DNA of 64,000 nt from Corynebacterium minutissimum. Lineage in GTDB: Bacteria; Actinomycetota; Actinomycetes; Mycobacteriales; Mycobacteriaceae. Numbering within the stretch: position 1 is the first letter of the stretch; each line of letters starts with the position of its first letter. A program made the translations under genes and the position numbers. Location: the NCBI RefSeq assembly GCF_016889765.1, contig NZ_CP069533.1, forward strand, positions 310,001 to 374,000. Reading direction: 5' to 3'. Positions 1 to 8,724 of the stretch are shown piece after piece. Under the pieces are notes generated by a model, which saw only the letters and a program-made list of their open reading frames with translations, made no database searches and had not been told where the DNA came from.

Positions 1-55
1 CTAGGATTGGGTGTAGAACACTTCTTCTAACTAGATCATTTTCGGGGATACGCCA

Positions 56-1324
56 ATGAGCACCACCACCATCCGCCCGGACGCCTTTTTTAGTATTACC
101 AACCCTCATAACCCACACGCCGTTGCCCGCAGCATTGCCAGGAAAGCCACCTACCAGGCCTGGCTTAGTGGCAAACCCCAACTTGAAGACGATATCGACA
201 CCACCGCACTCAGCCTCGTCAACACCTGGGCACTAACCGAAGGACACATCAAAGCAGGACTAAGAGCCCTCCACCGCCTGGATACCCTGCCGAAGGTCAA
301 GGCCTTGCAAGAAGAGCACTATGTGCTTGATATCGAATCCCTTATCGCTATTGACCAACCCATGTCAGCCCTTGCCGGGCCTACTACTGCCACACTAGCG
401 CTCATTGATGGCATGCTGGCAGACTATTTCACCCCCACCAAACCCAACCAGGCCTTTCCTACTCGTAGTCAAATTCGCCGCAAAGTCCGCGACTTATGCA
501 AAGCACTCGATGACACCATCGCCTATCGGGACACCCGCCCGAAAGACACCTACACGTTCTACTCCAACGGCACTACAGCGTGGCTTGAACTTGGAGTCGA
601 TGAGAACACCGGCATCAAACTCGATGCCTTCATCCGCAAAACCGCCGCCCACGAAGGCCTAAGCCTTACCGAGGCCGTAAAGAAACTTCTCAGCGGTGAA
701 ATCACCCCACCGGCAACCGTTATCCTCAATACTTATAGAGCCTGCGATGTTGACAACGCCCCAACCTATATTGAGGGCTTTGGGTGGAAAGCCACCCCCA
801 TGCCACACGATAAACAACGCGACCTGACAAAACCTAGTGAGGAAACAGATTCCTATCGCCCAGGTGTGGGAATGCGCAAAGAAGTCGAAGGCAGAGACGG
901 CACCTGCCGCATCAACGGATGCACTGAACCAGCCCACCACACCCAGCTTGACCACCGGCACAACTATGCCGATGGTGGTGCCACTCACCCCAGTAACTTG
1001 GCGTGTTTGTGCCAGAAGCATCACAACATGAAAACCGATGGCACTCTTCACTACCTTCTGGACCCAAATAGCGGGGATATCATCTGGCTATTTCAAAACG
1101 GCACCTGGTGCATCACCGAACCAGAAGGACCCCTAGCACCTAAACAAAAACGCTGGGCCCAAACAGTAGGCCAACACATCACCACCACCCGCACACGCAT
1201 AAGAGAAGAAGCTCAAAGACTCAAACAAGCCCTCGACGACTACCACCAACAACAAACCCAAGCACAAGAAACAGAAGCTCAAACCGGCGAGAACACCGAC
1301 CCCACCGACGACATCCCCTTCTAA
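56..1324 (+). CDS. DUF222 / HNH endonuclease domain protein (13E12 repeat family)
   Basis: A 422-residue protein. Residues about 1-270 are the alpha-helical DUF222 region. Residues about 277-325 carry an HNH nuclease fold with zinc-type cysteines in TCRINGC, the HTQLDHRHNYADGG core and a closing CLCQKHHNMK. The tail after about residue 350 is rich in Gln, Thr and Glu and looks disordered. Proteins of this 13E12-type family occur in many copies in Corynebacterium and Mycobacterium genomes. They are annotated as HNH endonucleases, but their substrate is not established. A GGGGAT just upstream could be a weak ribosome binding site. Three identical hairpin repeats begin 8 bases after the stop. 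It has no operon partner in view. The family call is firm; nuclease activity is inferred. Confidence 0.9.
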   Translation: MSTTTIRPDAFFSITNPHNPHAVARSIARKATYQAWLSGKPQLEDDIDTTALSLVNTWALTEGHIKAGLRALHRLDTLPKVKALQEEHYVLDIESLIAIDQPMSALAGPTTATLALIDGMLADYFTPTKPNQAFPTRSQIRRKVRDLCKALDDTIAYRDTRPKDTYTFYSNGTTAWLELGVDENTGIKLDAFIRKTAAHEGLSLTEAVKKLLSGEITPPATVILNTYRACDVDNAPTYIEGFGWKATPMPHDKQRDLTKPSEETDSYRPGVGMRKEVEGRDGTCRINGCTEPAHHTQLDHRHNYADGGATHPSNLACLCQKHHNMKTDGTLHYLLDPNSGDIIWLFQNGTWCITEPEGPLAPKQKRWAQTVGQHITTTRTRIREEAQRLKQALDDYHQQQTQAQETEAQTGENTDPTDDIPF

Positions 1325-1332
1325 ACCCCAGC

Positions 1333-1464
1333 CGTCGAATCAAACGACGAAGATAAGACTCACCCCCGCACAACCTCGGTCGTCGAATCAAACGACGAAG
1401 ACAATCCGAAAACTTGCTCAATAGCTCAGGACTCGAAAACGTCTCGTCGAATCAAACGACGAAG
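1333..1464. repeat. Three copies of a 20-base hairpin repeat
   Basis: The identical sequence CGTCGAATCAAACGACGAAG occurs at 1333-1352, 1381-1400 and 1445-1464. Each copy is a small hairpin with stem CGTCG/CGACG and loop AATCAAA. The stem is one base pair longer (T/A) in copies 2 and 3. The intervening sequences (28 and 44 bases) are unrelated to each other. The spacing is too irregular and the copies too few for a CRISPR array. Its role is unknown. Confidence 0.9.
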
Positions 1465-1504
1465 GGTCGCGGGAGCCGAGGGCCGGAGGGAGATAGAGAA
1501 AAGC

Positions 1505-1563
1505 CTCCCTAACGGTAAAAAGTCGGCGCAGATTCTTGGGCGGAACTTTTAAGAGTTAGGGAG
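1505..1563. repeat. Imperfect inverted repeat with CTCCCTAAC/GTTAGGGAG ends
   Basis: Outer arms CTCCCTAAC (1505-1513) and GTTAGGGAG (1555-1563) are perfectly complementary. An inner pair AAAAGT (1518-1523) and ACTTTT (1545-1550) extends the stem. The loop contains GCGCAGATTCTTG. The outer CCCTAAC/GTTAGGG and the loop motif resemble the element at 31712-31777, which suggests a shared dispersed repeat. It could also act as a terminator, but no T-run follows. Confidence 0.7.
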
Positions 1564-1683
1564 ACTAGCCGGCCAGAGAATGCCCCGCGGGGTCCAGCGG
1601 GGTTAGGCAGTGATGCCCACGTGCTGCTGCTCGTTATGATGGTCTAGGAAGCTGGATCCTGCTGTCACAGCTGAAGGGAAAAT

Positions 1684-2352
1684 ATGACTCGCTCTATTGG
1701 ACCGACCACCGTCATCGGGGTCATCATTGCCGGATGTGCGTTGATCATCAGCGCATGCTCTGATGGTGGTTCGCACACCACAAATTCACCTGCTTTTAGT
1801 TCGGTTGAATCCAGTCCGCGAGTTTCTGAAGCTCCAGCCAGTGACAAAGTGACCCCAAAGGACTCGGGAGCGCAAAGCAGCTCGGAGGCGATGACTGCAG
1901 CACAGTTTGCGGGCATGGGTACAGCAGCGCTGGAAAATCAGCACCACATGCCCGAACGGCTGGGAGATCTCACGCCAACTAATGTGCGCGTAGGTGCCCA
2001 TGATGGGTTTACCCGCGTAGTCATTGATCTTGAAGGGGACGGTGAACCGGGCTGGTTTACCACCTACACGGAAAGCCCAACTCAGCAAGCCTCCGGTTAC
2101 CCGGTTGAGGCAAAAGGAAACATTTTTCTCGACCTCGGAATCGAGGGTACTCCTTGGCCATCTACGCCTGAGCTTGAGGAACGGCATATTCAGCAGGGAA
2201 CTACTCCTGGAACTGGAATCGTGAGCGAAGTGGTCTACACCAGCTCATTTGAGTCACAATCGCAATTCATCGTCGGTCTGCAGAAGAGGACGCCGTACTC
2301 GGTGACATTTCTCGAGGCCCCCAAACGACTTGTACTTGATTTCCAGGACTAG
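1684..2352 (+). CDS. Secreted lipoprotein with AMIN-like domain
   Basis: A 222-residue protein. A short basic start and hydrophobic segment end in the lipobox ISAC (Cys25), so it is predicted to be lipid-anchored outside the membrane. Residues about 30-75 are a Ser/Thr/Pro-rich linker. Residues about 95-222 form an AMIN-like beta domain, from VRVGAHDGFTRVVIDLEG to the terminal RLVLDFQD. Such domains are common in actinobacterial cell-envelope lipoproteins of unknown ligand. The gene is convergent with pnp and shares a hairpin with it. Envelope binding is inferred from the AMIN family, where AMIN targets septal or envelope proteins. Confidence 0.85.
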   Translation: MTRSIGPTTVIGVIIAGCALIISACSDGGSHTTNSPAFSSVESSPRVSEAPASDKVTPKDSGAQSSSEAMTAAQFAGMGTAALENQHHMPERLGDLTPTNVRVGAHDGFTRVVIDLEGDGEPGWFTTYTESPTQQASGYPVEAKGNIFLDLGIEGTPWPSTPELEERHIQQGTTPGTGIVSEVVYTSSFESQSQFIVGLQKRTPYSVTFLEAPKRLVLDFQD

Positions 2353-2373
2353 CAGCTAGCACCCAACAAGCTA

Positions 2374-2420
2374 AGAGCCCCGCCCTCGCAGCCCATGAAC
2401 GAGCTGGAGAGCGGGGCTCT
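2374..2420. terminator. Hairpin between the convergent lipoprotein gene and pnp
   Basis: AGAGCCCCGC (2374-2383) pairs perfectly with GCGGGGCTCT (2411-2420). It lies 21 bases after the lipoprotein stop and 20 bases after the pnp stop. Neither side has a strong T-run, so it may serve both genes as a bidirectional terminator or as a 3' end stabiliser. Confidence 0.6.
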
Positions 2421-2439
2421 GGCTTATGCGGTTTGGGAA

Positions 2440-4719
2440 TTAGTCTTCCTCAACCGGAACCAGGGAAATCTTGCCGCGGTTATCGATGTCCGCGATTTCG
2501 ACCTGGATCTTGTCGCCGACGTTGACCACGTCTTCGACCTTTTCGATACGCTCATCGCCGCCCAGCTTCGAGATGTGCACCAAGCCGTCGCGGCCCGGGG
2601 TCAGGGATACGAAGGCGCCGAAAGCGACAGTCTTCACCACGGTGCCAAGGAAGCGCTCGCCTACTTTGGGAAGCTGCGGGTTGGCAATGCTGTTGACGCG
2701 CTCGATGGCAGCCTCAGCGGCCTCGCCGGTAGCAGCAGACACGTAGACGGTACCGTCCTCCTCGATAGAGACATCAGCACCGGTTTCCTCAGTAATGGTG
2801 TTGATGGTCTTACCCTTCGGACCGATGAGCTCACCAATCTTGTTGACCGGGATGGTCACCGAGGTGATACGCGGGGCAAGGCCGGACATCTCGTCCGGTC
2901 CCTCGATAACCTCAGCCATGGTTTCGAGGATGGCGGAACGGGCATCGCGGGCCTGCTCGAGAGCGTCGGCAAGCACGTGCGAAGGAATGCCATCCAGCTT
3001 GGTATCCAGCTGCAGAGCGGTGATGAACTCGGAGGTACCTGCGACCTTAAAGTCCATGTCGCCGAAAGCGTCCTCGGCGCCGAGGATATCGGTCAGCGCA
3101 ACGAACTTCTCCTTACCCTTGACCTCACCGGAGACAAGGCCCATAGCGATACCAGCCACCGGAGCCTTGAGCGGAACACCTGCGTTGTACAGGGACAAGG
3201 TGGAGGCACACACCGAACCCATGGAAGTTGAACCGTTGGAGCCCAAAGCCTCGGAGACCTGGCGGATAGCGTAAGGGAACTCCTCACGGGACGGGATAAC
3301 CGGCAGCAAGGCACGCTCAGCCAGGGCACCGTGACCAATCTCGCGGCGCTTCGGGGAACCCACGCGGCCGGTCTCACCCGTGGAGTATGGCGGGAAGTTG
3401 TAGTGGTGCATGTAGCGCTTGGACTCCACCGGGGTCAGGGAGTCAATCTGCTGCTCCATCTTGAGCATGTCCAGGGTGGTGACACCTAGGATCTGAGTCT
3501 CGCCACGCTCAAACAGTGAGGAACCATGGGCACGCGGGATAAGGTCCACCTCCACGCCGAGGTCACGCAGGTCAGTCACACCACGACCATCAATGCGGAA
3601 GCCCTCAGTGAGAATCTTGTTACGGACGATATCCTTCATCACAGCGTTGAAGGCGTTGCGGATCTGCTTGGAGGCATCCGCTTCCTCAAGGTCATCGAAC
3701 TCGTCAAGGAGATCGGCTTCGACCTGCTCCATGTACTCGTTCGTTGCATCATCACGGTCTTGCTTACCCGGGATGGTGAGCAGCTTCTGCAGCTTCTTGG
3801 AGGCTGCCTTCTCCACTGCCTCGTATACATCCTCGCTGTAGGCCGGGAAAAGCGGGAACTCCTGGGTCTCCTTCGCGGCGCGCTCAGCCAGACCTGCCTG
3901 AGCCTCACACAGCGTCTTAATGAAGGGCTTGGCAGCTTCCAAGCCCTCGGCCACGGTGGATTCCTGGGGCGCCGGAGCGCCTTCCTTAATGCGTTCAGCC
4001 ACGTTCACGCCGGCGCCTGCCTCCACCATCATGATGGCGACATCGTCCTTGTTGCCCTTCTTGACAATGCGGCCGGCAACGACCATCTCAAACAGGGCGC
4101 GCTCATGCTGCTCATTGTTCGGGAAGGCTACCCACTGGCCCTTCGGGTGCTTGTCATCAGCAATGAGTGCCATGCGCACACCGCCCACAGGACCGGAGAC
4201 CGGCAGGCCGGAGAGCTGAGTAGAGGCAGAAGCGCCATTAATGGCAACAACGTCGTAGTACTCTTCCGGGTCCATTGAGAGAACCGTGACGACAACCTGG
4301 ACCTCGTTGCGCAGGCCCTTCACAAAGGTCGGACGCAACGGGCGGTCAATAAGGCGGCATGCCAGGATAGCCTCAGTGGAGGGGCGGCCCTCCCGGCGGA
4401 AGAAGGAGCCCGGGATCTTGCCCGCTGCGTACATGCGCTCCTCGACGTCCACGGTCAGCGGGAAGAAGTCGAAACCTTCGCGTGGCTGGTTGGACGCGGT
4501 GGTGGTGGACAGGAGCATGGTGTCCTCGTCCAGATAGGTGGTCACGGAACCGCCGGCCTGACGGGCGAGCTGGCCCGTCTCAAAGCGAATGGTGCGGGTA
4601 CCAAAGTCGCCATTATCCAGGGTGGCGATGGCTTCGGTAATGCCATAATCATCGTCGATAGCGAACTCGACGGTGTTGTTGGCAGTGTGCTTGGTGTTTT
4701 TGGCGTTTCTAGCGCTCAT
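2440..4719 (-). CDS. pnp: Polyribonucleotide nucleotidyltransferase (PNPase / guanosine pentaphosphate synthetase)
   Basis: A 759-residue 3'-5' phosphorolytic exoribonuclease acting in mRNA decay and RNA turnover. It has the full family layout: an RNase PH-like domain, an all-helical linker, a second RNase PH domain (GRVGSPKRREIGHGALAERA, SNGSTSMGSVCAS), a KH domain with IGPKGKTINTITEETGA, and a C-terminal S1 domain with FLGTVVKTVAFGAFVSL. I place the start at MSARNAKN because CCTCCAAGGAGAG sits just upstream. A frame extending to 4815 lacks such a site. It lies downstream of rpsO on the same strand, the classic rpsO-pnp order, separated by a terminator hairpin. Confidence 0.97.
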   Translation of the reverse strand: MSARNAKNTKHTANNTVEFAIDDDYGITEAIATLDNGDFGTRTIRFETGQLARQAGGSVTTYLDEDTMLLSTTTASNQPREGFDFFPLTVDVEERMYAAGKIPGSFFRREGRPSTEAILACRLIDRPLRPTFVKGLRNEVQVVVTVLSMDPEEYYDVVAINGASASTQLSGLPVSGPVGGVRMALIADDKHPKGQWVAFPNNEQHERALFEMVVAGRIVKKGNKDDVAIMMVEAGAGVNVAERIKEGAPAPQESTVAEGLEAAKPFIKTLCEAQAGLAERAAKETQEFPLFPAYSEDVYEAVEKAASKKLQKLLTIPGKQDRDDATNEYMEQVEADLLDEFDDLEEADASKQIRNAFNAVMKDIVRNKILTEGFRIDGRGVTDLRDLGVEVDLIPRAHGSSLFERGETQILGVTTLDMLKMEQQIDSLTPVESKRYMHHYNFPPYSTGETGRVGSPKRREIGHGALAERALLPVIPSREEFPYAIRQVSEALGSNGSTSMGSVCASTLSLYNAGVPLKAPVAGIAMGLVSGEVKGKEKFVALTDILGAEDAFGDMDFKVAGTSEFITALQLDTKLDGIPSHVLADALEQARDARSAILETMAEVIEGPDEMSGLAPRITSVTIPVNKIGELIGPKGKTINTITEETGADVSIEEDGTVYVSAATGEAAEAAIERVNSIANPQLPKVGERFLGTVVKTVAFGAFVSLTPGRDGLVHISKLGGDERIEKVEDVVNVGDKIQVEIADIDNRGKISLVPVEED

Positions 4720-4819
4720 GTTTGTGACTCTCCTTGGAGGTGTCCTGGCGATCTTCGGTGCCGCCTCTTCGATTCGGTATTTCTGACAACGTCCAAGGAT
4801 TTTACCAGATGGCATAAGA

Positions 4820-4844
4820 AAACCCCCGCAGGGATGCGGGGGTT
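4820..4844 (-). terminator. Rho-independent terminator after rpsO
   Basis: On the minus strand the stem AACCCCCGCA/TGCGGGGGTT with a 4-base loop is followed by TTTTCTTATG. It lies 14 bases after the rpsO stop and before pnp, so pnp probably depends on read-through or its own promoter. Confidence 0.85.
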
Positions 4845-4858
4845 GAATTGGTGCGTGC

Positions 4859-5128
4859 TTAGCGACGCAGACCCAGACGAGAAATCAGGTCACGGTAACG
4901 ATCAACGTCGTTGGACTCCAGGTACTTCAGGAGGCCGCGACGACGACCCACCATGAGCAGCAGGCCACGACGGGAGTGGTGGTCGTGCTTGTGGCCCTTG
5001 AGGTGCTCGGTCAGGTTGTTGATGCGGGAGGTCAGCAGGGCAACCTGTGCCTCGGTGGAACCGGTATCGGTCTCGTGCAGGCCGAACTCCTTGAGGATTT
5101 CTGCCTTCTTCTCGGTGGTCAAAGCCAT
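4859..5128 (-). CDS. rpsO: 30S ribosomal protein S15
   Basis: An 89-residue primary 16S rRNA-binding protein of the small subunit. The length is exactly that of the family. The signature LTEHLKGHKHDHHSRRGLLL followed by MVGRRRGLLKYL is complete. The start is supported by TAGGAGATTTTTCC before the ATG. It is followed by a strong terminator and then pnp. In other bacteria S15 binds its own leader to limit translation; no such leader structure is obvious here. Confidence 0.98.
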   Translation of the reverse strand: MALTTEKKAEILKEFGLHETDTGSTEAQVALLTSRINNLTEHLKGHKHDHHSRRGLLLMVGRRRGLLKYLESNDVDRYRDLISRLGLRR

Positions 5129-5207
5129 GGAAAAATCTCCTATTGTATTTCAGTCCACATGAAATAATGCGCGATGAAGCGCTGCTAGTGACTACTGTGG
5201 ACCGCAG

Positions 5208-6128
5208 TCAGCAAGCCAAAGTAGAAGTATAGAGGCTGGTGAGCTTCGACATCAAATCATCAACGAAGCGCGGAGCATCCACTCCGACCGCGACGCGAGT
5301 CGTAGCAGGAGCAGAGAGGCGTTCGGAGTCGCCGATAGTGCGCCCATTCTCCTCGCACCGAAGGTTGAGATCGATGCACTCAACAAACGACGGATCAGCG
5401 GCGACAGCTACGGCAAGGGGGTCGTGGAGCCCACAGCCACCTAAGTGCGGCGATGTCGTGGCATAGGCACCGATGTAATAGTCCACGATGTCGGCATATA
5501 CCCGCCCTACATGGGTAGTGCGCCACTGCGCGGTGTGTTCTGTAGTGAGAAGCGTGCGCAGCGTGACGTCGAGCCCCACCATGGTGAGGTCCTGTGCATG
5601 ACGGAACAAATAATCTGTGGCCTGCGGATCTTGGAAGACGTTGGCCTCCGCGTAGGGAGTGACATTGCCCGGCACGGTAAGCGCTCCGCCCATCATGACA
5701 ATGCGAGCGTTGCGCGCGAAATCCGGGTCCTTCTGCATGGCAGCCGCAATGCTTGTCGACGGCCCCGTGGGCACAATCACCAGTTCTTCCCCATGTTCCT
5801 GGACAGATTGGATGAGGAAATCCACAGCGTCGCCCTGTGCGGTACGCCGCGGCGGGGGCAGCAGGATCTCACCGAGGCCATTGCGCCCGTGGATAAAGGC
5901 GGAAATCGGCGCTACGGTGAATCCCTCCCTCGTTGGCCCGGTATAGACGGGGACGTTGTCAGCACCGAGCAGCTCCAAGAGGGCACGTGCATTGCGCACG
6001 CCAAGCTCTACAGGCACATTGCCATAGGTTCCGGTAATACCGATGAGGTCGAGGTCGGGGTGCGCCAGGGCATATGCCAAGGCCAAGGCGTCATCGATGC
6101 CGGTATCGAGGTCGAGGATGATCTTCAT
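5208..6128 (-). CDS. Inosine/uridine-preferring nucleoside hydrolase
   Basis: A 306-residue enzyme predicted to hydrolyse ribonucleosides to base and ribose in salvage. The N-terminal DLDTGIDDALAL is the family calcium- and ribose-binding signature (DxDxGxDD). The length matches the IUNH family. The ATG follows the ribF stop codon directly with no gap, so the two are very likely co-transcribed and translationally coupled. Substrate preference (pyrimidine or purine) cannot be told from sequence. Confidence 0.92.
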   Translation of the reverse strand: MKIILDLDTGIDDALALAYALAHPDLDLIGITGTYGNVPVELGVRNARALLELLGADNVPVYTGPTREGFTVAPISAFIHGRNGLGEILLPPPRRTAQGDAVDFLIQSVQEHGEELVIVPTGPSTSIAAAMQKDPDFARNARIVMMGGALTVPGNVTPYAEANVFQDPQATDYLFRHAQDLTMVGLDVTLRTLLTTEHTAQWRTTHVGRVYADIVDYYIGAYATTSPHLGGCGLHDPLAVAVAADPSFVECIDLNLRCEENGRTIGDSERLSAPATTRVAVGVDAPRFVDDLMSKLTSLYTSTLAC

Positions 6129-7109
6129 TTAGGACTCCTGGGCAAGAATCTCACGCACACGTGCGACGTCGCGCTTCATGGCGGTGAGCAGCTCATCAAC
6201 AGAGCTGAATTTTTCCATGTCGCGTACATGATCCACGAAGTGGGCGGTGGCCTCGTGCCCGTATAGGTCAGCATCACGGTCGAGGACGAAGGACTCCACC
6301 GAGCGCTCTTCATCCCCGAACGTGGGATTCGTGCCCACAGAAATAGCTGCCGGGTAGGGCACGCCTGGCTCCATATCGCCCTCAACCGGTGCATCGGTGG
6401 GCTCAATGACAAACCACCCCGCGTAGACACCATCGGCTGGAATGGCAACGGACTCTGGGAAGTACTGGTTGGCCGTCGGAAAGCCCAGCTCCTTGCCACC
6501 ACGCCCGGCGCCGCGGACGACGGGACCGGTCACCGAGAAGTGGCGCCCCAACGCCCAATTCGCGCGGGAAATATCGCCGCGATCAAGTGCGGCACGAATA
6601 TTCGTCGAGCAGATGCGCTCGCCGTCGTCGTTCAGCAGCGGCACGATATCGACATCGAATCCGAACTCAGCGCCAAACTCTGCCAGAGCACTCGCCGTAC
6701 CCGCAGCCCCGGCACCAAAAGTGAAGTTCTCCCCCACCACAATATGCTTCGAATGCAGGTCGCCAACGAGCAAGTCTTCCACGTACTGACGGGGCTCAAC
6801 GCCGCGCAATTCCTGAGTGAAGTCGACAACGAGCACAGCGTCGATGCCCATCTCTTCAGCCAACTGCATCCGGCGCTCAAAAGTAACCACGGCCAGCGGT
6901 GCACGTTCTGGGAGGAAAACCGACACCGGGTGCGGATCGAAAGTCACCATTACTGCGCGGTAGTCATTGGCACGCGCATGGTCGACGGCCCTAGTAATGA
7001 GCTGCTGGTGGCCGCGGTGCACACCATCGAAGACGCCAATCGTCACCGTGGTCGGCCCGAGGTCCGCGGGGATGTTATCGATTCCGTACCAAATATCCAC
7101 GAGCACCAT
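6129..7109 (-). CDS. ribF: Bifunctional riboflavin kinase / FAD synthetase
   Basis: A 326-residue enzyme that converts riboflavin to FMN and then FAD. The N-terminal nucleotidyltransferase domain carries GVFDGVHRGHQ and the CSTNIR motif. The C-terminal flavokinase domain carries GRGGKELGFPTANQYFPE. The start is set at MVLVDIWYGIDN; a GTG three codons later (VDIWYG) is an equally good alternative, and neither has a strong Shine-Dalgarno. It is divergent from truB across about 37 bases, a common arrangement in actinobacteria, so the two share a promoter region. Confidence 0.96.
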   Translation of the reverse strand: MVLVDIWYGIDNIPADLGPTTVTIGVFDGVHRGHQQLITRAVDHARANDYRAVMVTFDPHPVSVFLPERAPLAVVTFERRMQLAEEMGIDAVLVVDFTQELRGVEPRQYVEDLLVGDLHSKHIVVGENFTFGAGAAGTASALAEFGAEFGFDVDIVPLLNDDGERICSTNIRAALDRGDISRANWALGRHFSVTGPVVRGAGRGGKELGFPTANQYFPESVAIPADGVYAGWFVIEPTDAPVEGDMEPGVPYPAAISVGTNPTFGDEERSVESFVLDRDADLYGHEATAHFVDHVRDMEKFSSVDELLTAMKRDVARVREILAQES

Positions 7110-7146
7110 GCTATCCCACAACTGCCTGTGGCTTAGACTACAGGGC

Positions 7147-8040
7147 ATGACTGATCCGCTCGCACGTTCCGGCCTCGTGGTCGTCGATAAGCCCGCAGGT
7201 ATGACCTCCCACGATGTGGTGGGAAAACTCCGCCGCTATTTCCACACACGCAAAGTTGGTCATGCGGGCACACTCGACCCCATGGCCACCGGCGTGCTGG
7301 TAGTGGGGTTGGAGCGAGGTACCAAATTCCTAGCCCACATGGTCGCTTCAACGAAGGCTTATGACGCAACGATTCGCCTGGGTATGGCAACCCACACCGA
7401 CGATGCGGAAGGAGAACGCACCTGGGGCGAATCAGCAGGAAACCTGAGCGAGGAAAGCATTGTCCAGGAGATCAGCAATCTCACTGGTGACATCATGCAG
7501 CGCCCCGCCGCCGTCTCTGCCATCAAAATTGATGGCAAGCGCGCGCATGAGAGAGTACGTGCCGGCGAAGATGTGGAGATTCCCGCTCGCCCGGTGACAG
7601 TAAGCCGCTTCGATGTCACGGAACTGCGCCGCGAGGGTGACTTCGTTGACCTTGACGTGTCCGTGTCTTGTTCTTCGGGCACCTACATTCGTTCCCTCGC
7701 CCGCGACCTCGGTGAGGCCCTCGGTGTGGGCGGTCACCTTACTGCGCTGCGCCGCACTGAGGTGGGGCCTTTTACGCTTGACGACGCCCTCCCCCTCTCC
7801 ACCCTTGAAGAAAACCCCGTGTTGTCCTTGTCTCTCGATGAAGCGCTGGCTCGCAGCTACCCAGTACTCGACGTCACTGAGGACGAAGCTCAGGCCCTTG
7901 CTTTGGGCAAGTGGCTGCAGCCGCGTGGGTTAAAAGGAACCTATGCCGCCGTCGATCCAGAAGGCCGTTCTATTGCACTGGTAAAGGAAAAGGGCAAGCG
8001 CTTAGCCACTGTGTTTGTGGCGCGTCCGTCGACGCTTTAA
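7147..8040 (+). CDS. truB: tRNA pseudouridine(55) synthase
   Basis: A 297-residue enzyme that isomerises U55 in the T-loop of tRNAs. The catalytic motif GHAGTLDPMATGVL places the nucleophilic Asp at residue 44. SGTYIRSLARDLGEALG is the second conserved block. A PUA-like C-terminal region follows. The open frame extends upstream into the ribF gene, but the ATG at 7147 (MTDPLARSGLVVVDKPAGM) aligns with the family N-terminus. It is convergent with the phosphopantetheinyl transferase, only 9 bases apart. Confidence 0.97.
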   Translation: MTDPLARSGLVVVDKPAGMTSHDVVGKLRRYFHTRKVGHAGTLDPMATGVLVVGLERGTKFLAHMVASTKAYDATIRLGMATHTDDAEGERTWGESAGNLSEESIVQEISNLTGDIMQRPAAVSAIKIDGKRAHERVRAGEDVEIPARPVTVSRFDVTELRREGDFVDLDVSVSCSSGTYIRSLARDLGEALGVGGHLTALRRTEVGPFTLDDALPLSTLEENPVLSLSLDEALARSYPVLDVTEDEAQALALGKWLQPRGLKGTYAAVDPEGRSIALVKEKGKRLATVFVARPSTL

Positions 8041-8049
8041 GCGCCCCCG

Positions 8050-8724
8050 CTACTTATCGAAGTTGAGTGCGGGCACGGAGGTAGCCACGATGACGTAGCC
8101 TTCCCGGATAATCCAACGCCCAGTGATAAACGGCACCGGAGTGGGCCGCGCCAAGATATAGGAGATGAGCGTGCCGTCAAGGCGCAGATCGATTTCGGCT
8201 TGGTCGAAGTCGAGCCAGCGCCGCGTCATGGGGAACCACGTTTTATACGTGGCCTCCTTGGCACAGAACAACAACCGGTCGGGGCACGTAACACCAGCTT
8301 CCTGCAGCCGGGTTAACTGCGGCATCTCCCCTGCCCGGGCGATCATGGTCAAAACATGTTCCGGCAGCGGCTCAGCAGGTTCGGCATCGAGGCCCATCGA
8401 GCGCACGTGGGTCGTAGGTGCAGCTACCGCAGCGCGCAAGCCCTCTGTATGCGTCATCGAACCTGTAAATCCTTCAGGCCACAACGGCATGCCACGCTCC
8501 CCGCGGAGAATGGGCTCGGCGCGGGTGTAGTTCAATTCTTCAAGGGCGCGGTGAGCACACCAGCGGGCATCACCAAACTCAGCCTTGCGGATGTCAACAG
8601 CTTGGGAGACCACCGAACGCTCCTCTGGGGAGAGGTGGTTGTAGTTGAGCAGGTCCGTCAACGAGTCATCGGTACGCACGTAGCAGTAGCGAGCGGATTC
8701 CGGGAACAGGAAAGGTTCAAGCAT
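8050..8724 (-). CDS. 4'-phosphopantetheinyl transferase (EntD/PptT-like)
   Basis: A 224-residue enzyme that transfers the phosphopantetheine arm of coenzyme A to carrier-protein domains. In corynebacteria this is needed for fatty acid synthase and the mycolate polyketide synthase. The magnesium-binding GLDAEP and the FCAKEATYKTWFP motif (KEA block) are present. The start MLEPFLF is chosen over an ATG 24 bases upstream; it overlaps the metallophosphoesterase end by 8 bases. Coupling to that upstream gene suggests an operon. Substrate specificity is inferred from genus biology. Confidence 0.92.
   Translation of the reverse strand: MLEPFLFPESARYCYVRTDDSLTDLLNYNHLSPEERSVVSQAVDIRKAEFGDARWCAHRALEELNYTRAEPILRGERGMPLWPEGFTGSMTHTEGLRAAVAAPTTHVRSMGLDAEPAEPLPEHVLTMIARAGEMPQLTRLQEAGVTCPDRLLFCAKEATYKTWFPMTRRWLDFDQAEIDLRLDGTLISYILARPTPVPFITGRWIIREGYVIVATSVPALNFDK

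Larger units (their letters stand above)
1325..1683. other. 359-base intergenic stretch with repeats, no convincing gene
   Basis: It holds three copies of a 20-base hairpin repeat (1333-1464) and then a separate imperfect inverted repeat (1505-1563). The small open frames here are low-complexity Arg-rich products of the repeats and are not convincing. The last 100 bases presumably carry the promoter of the lipoprotein gene, and GAAGGGAAAAT before the ATG at 1684 is a plausible ribosome binding site. Confidence 0.7.

Noticed and set aside
1221..1421. A small Arg-rich minus-strand protein
   Set aside because: Its RRLIRR repeats are translations of the hairpin repeats and it overlaps the HNH gene end.
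1333..1464. Possible short CRISPR array
   Set aside because: There are three 20-base repeats with spacers of 28 and 44 bases and no cas genes. Irregular spacing and few copies make CRISPR unlikely.
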